DNA of 64,000 bases from Bostrychus sinensis (lineage: Eukaryota; Chordata; Actinopteri; Gobiiformes; Eleotridae), in NCBI GenBank assembly GCA_020698575.1, contig CM036245.1, forward strand, positions 5,450,109 to 5,514,108, read 5' to 3'. Below the pieces are notes generated by a model. The model saw only the letters and a list, made by a program, of their open reading frames with translations, was not told the origin of the DNA and searched no databases. A program made the translations under genes and the position numbers. Shown in pieces: positions 12,115-25,574 of the stretch (its first letter is position 1; each line of letters starts with the position of its first letter).

Positions 12115-12290
12115 ATTTTTCTGTATTGTTGCCATTTTAACAACAGTAAAGTTTCGTTAACATCTGACGTAACAACCAGATTGAAAAAAACAACAACTTT
12201 TTCCACAAGTCTTTGTACAACTGGCTTCTGCTGTTCACAAATAAGTACAGAGCTGCTCATAACACGCTGTATTCTGGTATTTTATGGGAA
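12115..12290 (+). repeat. Dispersed repeat, copy 1
   Basis: Inverse of 22648-22830: CATTTTAACAACAGTAAAGT, TTTTTCCACAAGTCTTTG and ACAAATAAGTACAGAGCTGCTC are shared. Class unknown. Confidence 0.65.
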
Positions 12291-12378
12291 AAAATGTCAA
12301 GAATCCATCAAGTTTGTTTGGGTCAGTGGGTCCCTGTTGGTTGTTCTGCCTCAGAAACTAAATTTTATTAAAGGGATA

Positions 12379-12885
12379 CACTGTAAAAAATATCTGTAGA
12401 TTTCATGGTAAAAATCTGTAAAATCTCAACAGTAAAAGACCGTAATTGATATATCGGTAAAATACTGTTTTGGTTACGGTAATTAACTGTAATATTAAAA
12501 ATAAGGCAAAATTGTATCTTAGTTTTATTTTTTGTAATGTATACAGTATAACACTGTTAAAATAATTGAGTCCTGTGTTTATTACAGTTTAACACCTTTT
12601 TAAAAAAGAAAATAACTTTAAATTTTACAGTAAATGTTGATTAAAACCTAAGTCACAAACTGTAAAATATACAGTTAATCTATTTTTTGGAAGAAAATAA
12701 CTTTAAATTGTACAGTAAATAATAATAAAAACCAAGTCAAAAACTGTAAAAACAACATTTGTGAGAATATTATACTGTAAAATTAAATACAGGCCTCTTG
12801 TCATTTTTACGGTAGAATTCTGGCAACCACAGCTGCCAAGTTTTTACTGTAAAATTTACAGATTTTTAATTTACATCAGCACATG
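12379..12885. mobile_element. CACTG-type MITE (CACTGTAAAAAATATCTGTA), copy 1
   Basis: It starts CACTGTAAAAAATATCTGTA after ATA. Its body is the inverse of 29530-30021 (TTGATATATCGGTAAAATACTG, GGCAACCACAGCTGCCAA). The right terminus has decayed. Confidence 0.75.
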
Positions 12886-13144
12886 CATTAGTCTCTGTGG
12901 CATTGCTCCTGTCTGCTTCTCCAAACTCTCTGCTGCTGTAGGGGCTGACTTAGCTCCAGTAGTTCCTCGGAGTGGAGTTGTGTCCTGTGCTAATGAGGCC
13001 GAACTCGCGCAGGAAGCAACCACAGCGTTTCTCTCTGAAGGTCACAGAATCCCCTGTATCAGCAGCAGGACCACGCTCCTCTGGATGTTCTCTACAGGAG
13101 CTACTGTTTCAGAAGTGTTTTTCTCATGACCAGCCTTTAGAACC

Positions 13145-13208
13145 ATGGGACACACACACACACAGAGGAGGAGGAGGAGGAGGAGGAGGAGGAGGAGGAG
13201 GAGGAGGA
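13145..13208. repeat. (CA)n-(GGA)n microsatellite
   Basis: ACACACACACACAC followed by about 18 GGA triplets. Confidence 0.95.
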
Positions 13209-13635
13209 GTGATCAATGATGCCATTACTGGGGACGCTCTGGTTACAGTCACTCAGCATCAGCAGCGAGTTCAAAGAGCAGAGGAAACTGAGACCGGCGT
13301 TCGAGAGTCGACATCCACTCAGGATTTAAACACAGAGGGCCAGATTTATCAAAGGTTAGCTGCACGCTAACTGAATAAGATGCGCTAAAATTGGAGCAAA
13401 CCCAGACGCAGTTGAGATTTGCGTGTCTTACAGGAGCAGAGCGAACGCAATGCAGATTTTGCTCCTATGACCTAATGAATCTGTAAACTGAGGCGTTCTT
13501 CCCAGAGTGCGCAAAATGGAAGGCGGAGAAAATGCAAATTCATTCATTTACCGCCCGCAATATTATTTATCAAGACTCACCATGAGTTTGCGTGCGAAAA
13601 TAGTGTAGCACGTTGGAGAAGAACGTGCTAATCTT

Positions 13636-13910
13636 TCATTCATTTTCTACTGCTTATTTAGGGGTCACGGGTGACTGGAGCCTATCCCAGTAACTTTGGG
13701 CCTTTGGGGTCCACCCTGGACAGGGGCCAGCTTGTCTCAGGGCTGACACAGAGACAGACACAGACAGACAACCATTCACTCTCACATTCATTCACTAGGG
13801 GACATTTAGAGTCACCAATTCACCTAACACCTTTGGACGGTGGGAGGAAGCCGGAGAGAACCCACAGTAACACAGGGAGGACCTGCAGACTCCACCCAGA
13901 GAGATCGTGT
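13636..13910 (-). mobile_element. tRNA-derived SINE, minus strand
   Basis: Matches the inverse of 36380-36625: CCAGTAACTTTGGGCCTT, GACAGGGGCCAGCTTGTCTC, ACACAGGGAGGACCTGCAGAC. Confidence 0.7.
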
Positions 13911-14604
13911 GATGGTGTGTTGGTCGGTTGGTATTTTGCACAGATGGCTGCTGTGATTCGTGTGAGACGAAGGAGAAGAAATGAACAAATACGTAGGGTT
14001 AGAGTGTTTGCAGATCTATTTGCCATGACGGATGAAAAAATTATTCACCAGCACTTTCAGCTCTTCTTGGTAAAATTTTTGCTTCCGTTTGTGTTCCACT
14101 TCCACACCTTCCATGACGCAAAACAATACACGCAATGATGCCGTTTAAATAGTTCCGCCCCATCTGTTTGCACTGTCACCGCCACGCAGTTTGTCTTAGT
14201 AATTCACGCGCAACACGAACATTAATAGCAGCCGCATATTTTCTCACTGCACTCGCAGTTTAGCACCCGTCTTAGTAAATATGGCCCAGAGTCTAGGAGA
14301 GACCGAGGCTGGGATTTAGACTTTCAGACCAAGAGCATGGGATAAAATGTGAGCAGTGACTATTCAACCATGGTGGAAGAAACCTTTGAAACATCTGAAC
14401 TTAGGTTAAAGTTTTTTTTTTTTTACTTCAAAATATTCTCCTCCCTTTCTCCTTTAGTGATTCACATATTGGCACTTCTCATTTATGCAGGCTTGGGACC
14501 GGCACAAAGAGTACACTGGTTTGTGGCAGCTTGTGAAAGTGCTGTGCAGAAATATTACTGGAGTTGGAGTAACTTTACTTACTGCCTCCTTAACTACTGT
14601 TACT

Positions 14605-14690
14605 ACAACCAGGGGTGTCGCAAGGTATTCGGGGCCCCCTGAAAAGATTTTACATTGGGCCCCCTACCAACATTTTTTTCTAGACGAGGT
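14605..14690 (+). mobile_element. hAT-like fragment (ACCAGGGGTGTCGCAAGG)
   Basis: CAGGGGTGTCGCAAGGTATT with GGGGCCCCCT recalls the GGGCCC repeat at 49.2-49.9 kb. Confidence 0.4.
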
Positions 14691-15729
14691 TTAACAGAGC
14701 CTATTAAAACACTCATTTACCTTTAAAAACGTCTTAGATGGACGTTTTACAGCAGGGCAACATTAAATAAGATTCATACTTTGCTATAAGACCAAATAGG
14801 CGAACTAAAACTTATTGTGCTGTCTGTTTAAGCTACTTACTGGCACAGCGTTAATACTTTCATTGTTTCATATAATTTTTAAAGGCAAACAGTGAACCAA
14901 AGTGGGCTAGTCTGTAATTAGCCCAGAAAGTGTTAATACAGACCTTTCTTTTGGAAAAACTGGGTGACATACTGCTGCCCTTGCCTCTCCCTTTGTTCTC
15001 TTTCCCTTTTCGCCTTTCGTTTTTTACAACCTGACTTTTGTTGAAAGTGGGACGTGCTGACAGTACAGACTCTTGTCGTTCCCGGGCCTGGTTAGTAAGT
15101 GGACTGAACCATTTCCGGAGGGGGCTCTTAGAAAATAGAAGGACTTTGTTGGTATAACCACCGAGTGAGATGGTGAGTTTGGTGAACTTGTTATATTATG
15201 TTCTTTATGCTATAGTTATGTGAATAACTGTTAATATATTACGGTAACATACGAGACACCTATTCAGTTCGTTGTTTATGCTTCATGTAGCTGAATAACC
15301 ATCAATGTGTTACGTTAGCAAACCACACACCTATTCAGCTGTTGTTCTCTATTCTATTATTACTATAACTTGCCTCTCAAGATGAAATGTCTGTTCTTGG
15401 TGTCGGACTCTGTAAAATAAATTTCCACAAAAAATGCGACTTATACTCCGGAGCAACTTATAGTCCAGAAAATACAGTACAAGGTCAGAATTCAGGATAC
15501 AAAGCAAAAGGAGAGCTTATATTAACAGTTAGTCAGATTTTATCAAATGCCCCTTGTTATGAGATGAGATTTCCAAAAAATGTACATAAGAATTCATTCA
15601 TTGGACCAGGGACGACAAGTCTGCTCAGTAAGGCAGCTGCGACCCTAACTAAACTAATTTACCCAAAAATGTCCACACTGCACACCGTCCCGTCCTTCCA
15701 TGCATCAGCAGAGTCTCGGCCGAGTTAAT

Positions 15730-16240
15730 CACACCTCAGAACAGTTCCTTCCTGTCTCTGTATCTGAGCTGCAGAGGAAACCCGAGCCCTCACATGACTG
15801 CTATACGATATTTATTTGAATATTTAATCCCATATCGATCCGTATGGGCCATTATTACAGACGCACCGAGTGTTTACACCTCCGCGGCTCTGAATTAGCC
15901 TCTCAATGTCACACGGCGTTGATTGGGGCATCAATTACTCGAGTTTCTCACATTCACAACAAACACACCACAGAGGAACCCAATACGAGGGCGGAAAAAA
16001 TGTATGGATGCAACACAATTAAAGCTGCTGCACTGCACAATGGACCAGAATAGCAGTCAGTGTTCCCGGGGGATTTGAACGCAGCGGGACAGAGGAGTGT
16101 GAGAACGGATGGAGCAGGAAGAGCCGAGACGTCTCTTTAACAATGACCTTCTGCTTTTTTTGGGACAAAGGGCAGAGGGCAAGACGCTAAAGAGTTAATC
16201 AAAGAAAGGAACTTTGGCCTGCGGTGTAATAAGGAACTAA
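15730..16240. other. Repeat-poor island, possible conserved noncoding element
   Basis: Contains homeodomain-like AATTA/ATCAATTA and GATTG-type words (15835-15945) in non-repeat sequence. No frame is convincing. Confidence 0.3.
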
Positions 16241-16402
16241 ATAAAAAGCAATTGTGTTAGGGAGCAAAGGGCAGCAGAGGGAAAGCGGAAAGTGTGAGAG
16301 GTTTTGGAGATAAAAGTGCGCTTCGGGACAAAAGTCTGCGCCTGTGATGGGTGAGCTCTGTCCAACGAACTGAACTGACTGAGAGAGCAGTAACAAACCT
16401 CG

Positions 16403-16418
16403 CCTGCAGGGGGCAGTG
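16403..16418 (+). promoter_or_regulatory. CTCF-like motif
   Basis: CCTGCAGGGGGCAGTG is close to the CTCF consensus. Confidence 0.3.
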
Positions 16419-16522
16419 CAGCAGTATTTACTGAGAGAAACTTGGGAAGAACAAATCCTGCTCTTCTATTGGACAAAAGTCTGCCCCTTCAGCTGAACAT
16501 AGCCCAGTAATATCATACTTTA

Positions 16523-16812
16523 CACTGCAAAAAATCAATATCTAGCATTGCTTGAATTCAGATTATTTATTATTTATTTAAGCCACTTTAACTTATTTCA
16601 AGCAGAATTTCTTACCCCATTGGTGGGTAATTTTGCTTGAAATAAGTAAAAATGGCTTAAAATTAACACAGAAATAATGTGAAACAAGTCAAATAATCTA
16701 GCCTAGTAAGTAAATAAATCTAATCTAGTAAAAAAAAAAAAAAAACTCATAAAGGTTAATAATCTGAATTCAAGTCATTTTAACTAATGCTAGATATTGA
16801 TTCTTTGCAGTG
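16523..16812. mobile_element. CACTGCAAAAAAT MITE, nearly palindromic
   Basis: Left CACTGCAAAAAATCAATATC, right GATATTGATTCTTTGCAGTG, with internal mirrored TCTAGCATTG / TAATGCTAGA and TTGAATTCAGATTA / TAATCTGAATTCAAG. Confidence 0.85.
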
Positions 16813-18212
16813 TATTATGTTTAGACAGTGTTGGGCTGTAACGGAGAAATGTAGGGTTATAATGGTGCACGTTATAATTTCAAACAGAGGAATCAGGTTG
16901 TAGTTACAAGCCCAAGTGACGTTGTGTTACCATTGCGTTACATTTTGCCGACAGGAAGTGTTTTATCCACAGGTGTTGTGTCTAAAGTAAAACAACATCA
17001 CAACATCACACAAACTCCTGAGCTCAGCACCAAAGCAAAACAACTGCAGCACGGAGGAGTTTGCTTTCTGTCGCTGGAAAACTCAGACAGAGAGTATTTA
17101 ACGTTGCATAGACCTTAACGCATTAAAGTTCCAGCCCTAACATGTAAGAGTGAGGCAGTTTGTTTATTTCTAAAGCAGAGTTAAATGGTCAGAAGCTTTA
17201 TTTATTTGTTGCATTTTCCATGAAGTGAATTCCTGAGCTGGAGATTGTCCAGTTCTTGTTTTTATTACATTCACCCTGCAATCTGTACTGTTGCTGTTTC
17301 TGACTGTCACTGTAAATGTAAATATGTAAATATGTAAATATGTATGAATGTTTTAGGACCCGAGGGTGCTCTGTAAACTCCAGGGTCTTGGTCGTCTCTG
17401 AGCGGCAGGAGACGACCGACACATGTGGATCCAACTGGCTTTAAACTAAATTAACTTTATATTTATTAGAGAACTACAGCACTTTAAAGTTACTGTATGC
17501 ACTTTAACCACATATGCACTTTAGATCCCGTGGAATGTGAAATTTTTATGACTTGTTGAATTTTGTTTAATTGTTGTTTGTCTTGTCCTGTCTTAAATGT
17601 CACATGTATGTTTTTACTGGTGTTCATTAATGTGCATTGTCCCTTTTAAATAAACAAATAAATAAAAATAAATTGTTATGTTCACTGTTTGAATGTTTGG
17701 TGTTTATAAGTTGCTGAAATACGCCATCTAGTGGTCGTTCTTAAATAACTGTGTAAAACGTAGTAGAAGAAGAGAAACAAGACAGGAAGTGCAATACAGT
17801 CTCGCTGCAGCTCCACAGTCACGCTTTTCTTATGTTTTCCTGTTTGTTAAAGCAACGTCTGTGAGTATTTCATGATGAGAAAGATGATATATATTGTTTG
17901 TTACTTATATGCCAAAGAAATGGTTACTTTGCAGTAGAAATAAGGTGTGCTAACCGCTAAGCTAACTGTATAAGCACATGTCTATATATATCAATGATGC
18001 TAGTGTTGGTTATGTGTAACTTTATCTTGGCATAGCATTGATATGTATTTTGTATCTTTATCGTTACAGTTTCACAAAGAAGTTGTCAGTAAATTTCACT
18101 GAACATCATCTGGAGTCTGTGGAGTTTCTGGCACTGTGTTTAGCTGTTTGGATAGCTAGCCCATCATCTAGCAAGGCCTTTACATAAATATTTAAACGTA
18201 ACTAAAGTAACT

Positions 18213-18563
18213 TGGGGCGATGGTGACGCAGTGGGTTAAGCATTCGCCCAGCAATCGGAGGGTAGCCGGTTCGAATCCCATCTGAAGCGCATACTGTCGT
18301 TGTGTCCCTGGGCAAGACACTTCACCCACCTTGCCTGTGTGAATGTGTTAGTGTGGTTGTGTTTGGTGGTGGTCGGAGGGGCCGTTGGCGCAGATTGGCA
18401 GCCACGCTTCCGTCAGTCTGCCCCAGGGCAGCTGTGGCTACAGAAGTAGCTCACCACCACCAAGTGTGACTGAGGAGTGAATGAATAATTGATCAATTGT
18501 AAAGCGTCTTTGAGTGTCCAAAAAAGCGCTATATAAATTCGATGAATTATTATTATTATTATT
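18213..18563 (+). mobile_element. tRNA-derived SINE with vertebrate-type core
   Basis: It has an A-box-like GGTGACGCAGTGGG, a perfect GGTTCGAATCC B box (18268-18278), GGGCAAGACACTTCACCC, a core with GTCAGTCTGCCCCAG and GTAGCTCACCACCACC, GCGCTATATAAATTC and an (ATT)n tail. Confidence 0.85.
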
Positions 18564-18795
18564 AACTCTTAATCAGTAATCTAGTAATCAGAAAAGTAAT
18601 TAGATTACTTTTAGAAGGAGTAATCAGTAATTGTATTACTTTTCCAGAGTAAACTGACCAACACTGTGTTTAGAGCAGTGATATCTGAACACAGCTGTGG
18701 ACTCTCTCTGGGATTAATATGAAATCTGTGTTGTTTCAGCAGTGGTTTTACATTTGTTTGTTTGCTAATGTGGGCAAACCTTTAAGTACATTTTA

Positions 18796-19537
18796 TTAAA
18801 GTTACACTGTGTAAGATTCCCGGTCTTGCGCCTCTAGAGGCCACAGGTGCCACTGCACCGTCGCAAAACGTAAACACTAGGGCCCCTCCTCCTTCTGAAA
18901 CTGTGCGAGCGTGCGTCTATTTCCATCATTGTTTCAACTTTAGTTGACCTGCTGCTACCTTTGGAAGTTTGGACTGGATCTTCTATAGAGTTAGCGCTAG
19001 CGTTAGCTTATCAACAAATATCGCACAATGGTCGCAGTAAAAACAACTAATAACTGTATGAAAAAGCACGTTCTAAAGAAAAAATAAAGAGGCTAATTTA
19101 CCTGCCCAACAATAAAGAAGCAAAAACGTGATCCGATTTGCAGCCTTCTCTGTCTCTCATCTGACGCCAGTGAGCAAAAGTCTGTCCGATGTTGACTCTT
19201 GTCTGCGATCTGGTGCGGTCCCTTTCACATTTTCTTTTTCTTGCCTCGTCCGACATTGTCTTCATCTTCTTGTGTCCTTCGGCCCTGACGAACTGGCGAA
19301 AATAACAACGCTAAAAGTAGCTTCCTGGTTATACTGCGCCTCAAGTCGTTCCCTGTCACGTGACTCTTCCTCAACAGCGGAGCGCTCCCGGCCAAGTTGC
19401 GAGGGCGGTTTCTCAGTACAGAAGCCCCGCTCGGAGCAACAGATCACGCCTCAGGCCTTATAATCGCTCAAAAAATCACAGAAACAAGTCAGTATGCCCC
19501 ACATATTTAGGAGAAAAGTTACACAGTGTAACTTTAA
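18796..19537 (+). mobile_element. TTAA-flanked TIR element, copy 1
   Basis: Left TTAAAGTTACACTGTGTAAG, right TTACACAGTGTAACTTTAA. The body matches 30855-31640 closely (GGTCTTGCGCCTCTAGAGGC, TTGCGAGGGCGGTTTCTCAG). TTAA borders point to piggyBac or Kolobok type. No transposase is seen. Confidence 0.85.
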
Positions 19538-19659
19538 CAGTATATTTGTATTTTTTCTTATTGTCACGTTAGATGTTTCTATGCCGTTGGTAAACAGTGC
19601 TGTAGTCCTCTCCCTGGTGTTAGTCTGTAGTTAGTTTCACCAGGACCAGCGTCTCCTCT

Positions 19660-20145
19660 CTGTCTCCATGTTCTAATGTTATCCCCTCATCAAAAACAGA
19701 CCTGGAGTTGTGTTTTGTTTAATTCACGCCTGTAATCCTGTATTCTCTGTATCCACTCCAGGAAGCACTGACCAATCAACAACAAGCTCCTCTACATCCA
19801 GTCTGCTCTCAGACATTTATCCAAAAAACGGCGTACAACTCTGTTTCCACTGATTCCTCACAGACATTTTTTTTTAATCTTGAAGTAAAATGGCATCAGA
19901 TAAAAAGTTTAAGAAAGTAAAAAAGCTCTTTTTCTATGTTTCTGTTCAAAAAAGCACTGCCCTCTGCTGGTCTCCGCTGGTCTCTTCACCTGTTTCTTTA
20001 TGGAACCAGTAGAGTATTTATTAAAACCATTTTCTTTTAGTCAGATATTGGTTTTTAAAGGCTGTAAATTGTGCTGCTGTTCTAGAGGAGCCCAAGAGCC
20101 CAAGTTAAAAACATGAATAAAATCAGAATATATTCCCTTTAAGGC
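19660..20145 (+). repeat. Dispersed repeat carrying a CTCF-like site, intact copy
   Basis: It matches the two halves 44395-44600 and 45435-45640 (CATCAAAAACAGACCTGGAG, TGCCCTCTGCTGGTCTC, CTGCTGTTCTAGAGGAG). Confidence 0.75.
19958..19970 (-). promoter_or_regulatory. CTCF-like motif in a dispersed repeat
   Basis: Minus strand CCAGCAGAGGGCA fits the CTCF core. The same site is conserved in the second repeat copy at 45477-45489. Confidence 0.4.
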
Positions 20146-20777
20146 CCAAAAACTCCTTCCCACTGGCCCTACTTTTCAGTGGAGTAACAAAAGTGACTCC
20201 TCTGTCTTTGGGAAATGACCATAAATCAAATTATTTCATAACCCTCTTTGGTTGTATCCAGGAATTAAAGCAATGTCTAAGAACTGAATTGCGGCTGAAA
20301 CCTCAACGTCAGCTTCTCAGGATCCAGAATAAACTGTTTATTGTGAGTCTGAATGTGTCACAGCAGCGTGTCGAATCCCATATGTTTAGATTTCAGCAGA
20401 AGTGAGATTACACATTTTGGTGAACCATGGCTTTGATCACTCAGATTCTGCTGTGACCACATGCAGAGGTTTCTCCACCCAGCACAGTCTGCAGCTGCCA
20501 GGACTCTCAGTCTGTGTGAGAGTGCCCCGCTCAGATTCACATGGGATAGAATTAGGATTTGTAGCAGTATTTCAGTCTTCTGTACCGCAGCTGTATGTGT
20601 GGAAGCTGCAGGCAGAGCTTCATTATGATTTAAATACAAAAATAACAAAGAGAACTGGTGACTTTGCTGATGTTGTGAGTGTTTGTTGGTAATGTGTGAC
20701 CCAAAACCGAGTCCTGCACTCCATTCACTCTTACACAGGGTCGCACACACACACACACAAGAAATACAGGTACAGGT

Positions 20778-21830
20778 AGACCTGGCTTGGACCTGGCTTA
20801 CTCCTGGTTTAGACATGGTTTAGAACTGGTTTAGTTCTGGTTTAGACTTGGTTTAGCCCTGGTTTAGATCCGGTTTGGTCCTAGTTTATCCGTAGCTTAT
20901 GCCTGATTTAGTTTGGTTTAGACATGGTTTAGTCATAATTTACACCTGGTTTAGTCCTGATTTAGGCTTGGTCCTAGTTTACACCTGATTTAGACCTGAT
21001 TTAGACCTGGTTTAGACCTGATTTAGACTTGGTTTAGTGCTGATTTAGACCTGATTTAATCCTGATTTAGACCTGATTTAGTCCTGATTTAGACCTGATT
21101 TAATCCTGATTTAGACCTGATTTAGACCTGATTTAATCCTGATTTAGTCCTGGTTTAGACCTGATTTAATCCTGATTTAGACCTTATTTAGTCCTGATTT
21201 AGACCTGATTTAATCCTGATTTAGTCCTGATTTAATCCTGATTTAGACCTGATATAGACCTGATTTAGTCCTGATTTAGACCTGATATAGACCTGATTTA
21301 ATCCTGATTTAGACTTGATTTAGTCCTGATTTAGACCTGATATAGACCTGATTTAAATCTGGTTTAGACCGGATTTAGTCCTGATTTAATCCTGATTTAG
21401 TCCTGGTTTAGACCTGATTTAATCCTGATTTAGACCTTATTTAGTCCTGATTTAGACCTGATTTAATCCTGATTTAGTCCTGATTTAATCCTGATTTAGA
21501 CTTGATTTAGTCCTGATTTAGACCTGATTTAGTCCTGATTTAGACCTGATTTAATCCTGATTTAGACTTGATTTAGTCCTGATTTAGACCCGATATAGAC
21601 CTGATTTAGTCCTGATTTAGACCTGATTTAAATCTGGTTTAGACCTGATTTAGACTTGATTTAGTCCTGATTTAGACCTGATTTAGTCTTGATTTAGACC
21701 TGATTTAAATCTGGTTTAGACCTGATTTAATCTTGATTTAGTCCTGATTTAGACCTGGTTTAGACCTGGTGTAGTCTTGGATTAGTCCTTTTTTAGTCCA
21801 AGTTTAAACCTGCTTTGGTTTTAGTACAGT
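20778..21830 (+). repeat. 11-bp minisatellite array C (TTTAGACCTGA / TTTAGTCCTGA)
   Basis: About 90 copies of an 11-mer alternating between GACCTGATTTA, GTCCTGATTTA and ATCCTGATTTA, with more diverged copies at both edges. Confidence 0.95.
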
Positions 21831-21894
21831 TTATCCTTATTAACACTGTACTCAGATAAATACTGAGCTCCTGATCTCTGTGATGTGTATCTCT

Positions 21895-22025
21895 GTGCTC
21901 TTACGTTCATTCTCTGTGGGACAGTTAGAGTCTTCAGTTCACCTCTTCACATGTGTGTTTGGACAAGGATAGAAAGAAGAGGATCAAACCCACAACCTCC
22001 ATGCTGAGAGCCAGGAGCACTAACC
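21895..22025 (-). mobile_element. SINE fragment, minus strand
   Basis: GGATCAAACCCACAACCTCC is an inverse B-box region (minus: GGAGGTTGTGGGTTTGATCC), followed by inverse A-box-like GTGCTCCTGGCTCTC. Confidence 0.45.
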
Positions 22026-22129
22026 AGCCCCTGTTTGAGTCTGCTCTCAGCTTTTGTTTCCTTCTGCCACGTGCTGCTGTGCGGAGCCTGTGGCCTGGAC
22101 TCACTTCTGTCTCGCCGTCTCGTTCTGGG

Positions 22130-22330
22130 AAAAGGAAATGAATGTTAATGACGCAGATGTATAATTTATGTATAATTTATTCTGGAGCGGATCTGAGGTG
22201 AACGGACGGCGCAGCAGATGAAATCCTAATGACACCAACGACCATCTCCCTCAGAGCGGCTGTGTTTCCTGTGTCCGGTCTGCAGCACATAAATTAACTG
22301 GATATATATTTGACTAATGAGAGGCTGTAA
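22130..22330. other. Repeat-poor island, possible conserved noncoding element
   Basis: ATTTATGTATAATTTATTC, CCTAATGACAC and TTGACTAATGAGAGG suggest transcription-factor site clusters; no coding potential. Confidence 0.25.
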
Positions 22331-22647
22331 TATTATAAAACCAGGAGAAATATGGGAAAGCTAAGCTAACAGACTGCCCTTTATTTATAAATGTTTTTCC
22401 CATTAGGGGTCAGGAGTGGCCAGAGCCTGTCCCAGCAACTATGGGTCGGAGGAGGGGTACACCAAGCCTGGTCAGTGAGACTAACTCTTCTCCTTTTCTA
22501 AACAAAGAAGTTAGTCTGGTATCCCTTTGCTTGCATTTTGTTTCTACAGACGGAACAATCACAGGTGGAGTAACCAATCAGAGGAGTGAAGGGCAGGACG
22601 TAAGCAGGGCACCACTGTCCTGTATGCAATGAAGAACTGTTGCTGGT

Positions 22648-22830
22648 TTGGCTATAAAACACCAGAATATGTCGTATTGTGAGCAGCTCTGTACTTATTT
22701 GTGAACAGGGACAGCAGCAGAAGCCAGTTGTGCAAAGACTTGTGGAAAAAGTGGGTTTGTTTGAATGTGGTGTTTACGTGGGACGTCAGAGGGACTTTAC
22801 TGTTGTTAAAATGGAAACAAGACGAAGACA
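22648..22830 (-). repeat. Dispersed repeat, copy 2
   Basis: Inverse of 12115-12290 with about the same extent. The two frames give similar but broken peptides, so it may be a decayed coding or LTR region of a transposon. Confidence 0.65.
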
Positions 22831-24839
22831 AAAATCCCACAGAGGACTGAACAACAACGGGGACTTTTTTGTTAGTTCGGTTCATATTCACCTGCGCTGT
22901 TTTCCATTCACCTAAAGCCACATGATAACCCTCAGCTGACCACTGCACCACAGGCCTGAAGCAAACAAAGCGCTATGGAGACACACCGGCACACATGACC
23001 CTGGCACTAACTGCTTCTTTTTACAGAGGTTACTTCACTGCTAACTTGAGAGAATATACTCATGTGATGGAGACAAAAAACGTTGCACAGAAGGAGGCAT
23101 AGGTTAATCCAGTTTGTCCTTGTACGACACAGATTCCATACAGACAGGTAACGCCCACTGAATACTAATAAGTGATTAAAAATATGTTATGTTATATATG
23201 TGATGTTTAGAGCCATCTCAGAGCGACCAAAAGCTCTTTTTTTTTTCTAAACCAGACGTGTCCAAAGAGCGTGCATTTGTGGTACGAGTTGAGATTTCCT
23301 ATGGCCCTCCGCTTCTATGACAAAATACGTAACTTATGGCCCACCAGCACTGTACTTTTATACAGTGCTTCCAAAGCTTTGTCTGTTCATTCGTGCATCT
23401 GATCTACTACTCTATGCAGTGTACTTTCAATATAGTTTGTCAAAAAATAATTGCAGTTTTTTATGTTCAAAGTTGTTATTTTGTTGGGACATTTATAATT
23501 ATTTGGCTGGTATATTGGTATATCGCATTATAACCCCCATTAAACACACGCACAGACCATAAACTGTCACCAAACTCATAAACCTGCAGAGGAACAGACG
23601 CAGCATCGACCCGCTGTCCTGTGACTAACGCTAAAAGCCAAATATCAATATTCATATCTCCATACACTGTCACTGTGATAGATGAGACAGAGGAAGATAA
23701 TGTCCGCCGTGAGAGATCAGAGCCATTTAAATCTATCATCTTTATGTGTCAGAGGTAAAGGATAACGTCATTTAAAGTCAGAGCTGTTTCAGAGTACAGA
23801 GAGTCGTTGGTCTGTGAGGTCAGTACTGCTTCAGATTTACCTTGTTTCTATTGTGCAGAGCATTAAAACCTTTCACCAATTCACAAATCCATGCATGAAA
23901 CACTGCTCTACCCTGCTGCAGTCACAGATTTAAACAGGCCACAGGTGAGAGACAGAGGGTGATCTGTGATGTTGTGTAGTAAGGGCTTCAGGGGCCCCGC
24001 TGTCATGGTCCATGGATTCCATTCCATCTTTCTGTTCTCTCTTCTCCTTTTCCCCCTGGCTGTACACCTGTCTCCACACCTGCAGCCACACTCCATCCAT
24101 GTGGAGATGGGCTTAGGTGTATCTGCATAGGTTTTTATCGTCAAGGCGTTTTAGGGCAACAAATACAAAAATAGAAACTAGGTCTGAGAGTTAAAAGATT
24201 TCCAAACACCGGTAACGTTTTTGTGTTTACAGCTCATACACATCTTTTCTGAAACGATGACGTTGTAGCCCCACCTCTGGCTTAACCTGCATGCGCTCAA
24301 CTCACACAACATCAACAACAGTGGCACCTTTGGCCTCAAACTCACTGGATGCATAACTGCAGCATGGCGGCCCCGTCAGGGAGCTGTTTTTACTTTGGCA
24401 GCTCAGCAGATTGGAGCAGCTGCTCTGGCTTCGTGAGACGCGAGGCTCCCACAGCGCCTGAAATGCGCCTCTGACGTAGGCTTCCTAGAAAAGCTGCTGG
24501 CGCACATTTTTCAGCCAAAATACATAGAAAATATACATTTATTGTTATATTTTGCCAACTACCATGAGCGCTACACAAGCTTCATGCATTTGTTTAATGT
24601 TTGAGGGATTATTGGCTCTGATGGACCGTGAATTAGACTTTCACTTTTACTTAAAAAGGCTAATTTTTGCAATGACCAGCCTACAGAGATGGTAAACATA
24701 TGTCTATTCAGTCAGCTACAGTCAGCACAGGTCTGTTATAGGTGGCTTGTCGGGTAAAGACTGGATGTTTCCAAAAAGCAGGTTGTCAGGCGGAAGCAGT
24801 GCTCAAAAAGTGAACTAATTTACAAAAAAAAAAATCTTT
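22831..24839. other. No gene seen
   Basis: Contains a hAT-like fragment near 23255 (ACCAGACGTGTCCAAAGAGC) and a repeat-poor stretch at 23540-23760. Frames are short and lack domains. Confidence 0.45.
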
Positions 24840-25380
24840 AAGCAACAAAAATATCCTAGGACTTAACATAAAGAACACAAGACCAACAAAAATTAACTGG
24901 TGCAGCCTCACAACAAACTGCTTTCCCCCTCTCACCTTTCAAAGCCTCACCTGCCTGGAAGGCACCATTAGCCTCCAGGGAAGGGAGGAAGGCGTAACTG
25001 GGCCCTAACAAAACAGAACCCAACAAAACTGCAATAATCAATAAAGAAATCAAAACATACTCAAACTATATTCAAAGCAATACAATTAACACATATAAAC
25101 AATACTGAAAAATACCCCACTTTACAGTAACATAAATTTAACTCCCCTCTGAACTGATTCCCAGTGCTGCAGCCCAATGAGCGCAGGTGTTCCCACTCTC
25201 CCCTGATTCTCAGCTGACAGCACCCAAAACAAAACAAAGAAATGACAAAGCAAACTCAACTAAGCAAAAAGAAAACCATAATCAATATAATCAAACTAAC
25301 ATAATTCAAACATATAAAGAACAGGGCTCAGTGAAAGGGAAAATGTAACCCTTTCACATGGCTGTACTCTCATATTGACT
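24840..25380 (-). other. Unclassified A+T-rich segment, possibly LTR-like
   Basis: On the minus strand it starts near TGTGAAAGGGTTACATTTTC and has a T-rich body with many TTTGTT runs, resembling a retroelement LTR or leader. No second copy or target duplication was found. Confidence 0.25.
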
Positions 25381-25574
25381 GCTACATGGCTTTTCTGTAG
25401 AGAGGGAGCTGCCAGCAGTGAGCCGCTCTCGCAGTCGGTGTGAACAACCTTGTGTCCCCGCGTGGCTTTGATGCCAGTCGACTCGCAGCTGCTCCTGATG
25501 GATCCAGTGTATTTGAGGCCTTATGGAGTTGTGTTCGAGCTGCAGACGCTACTGAGCTCTTCATGGTTTTTAAA

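Noticed and set aside
18213..18290. True tRNA genes at SINE heads (also 26873 and 36380)
   Set aside because: A and B boxes are present but the acceptor stem and cloverleaf are not, and each continues into SINE body sequence.
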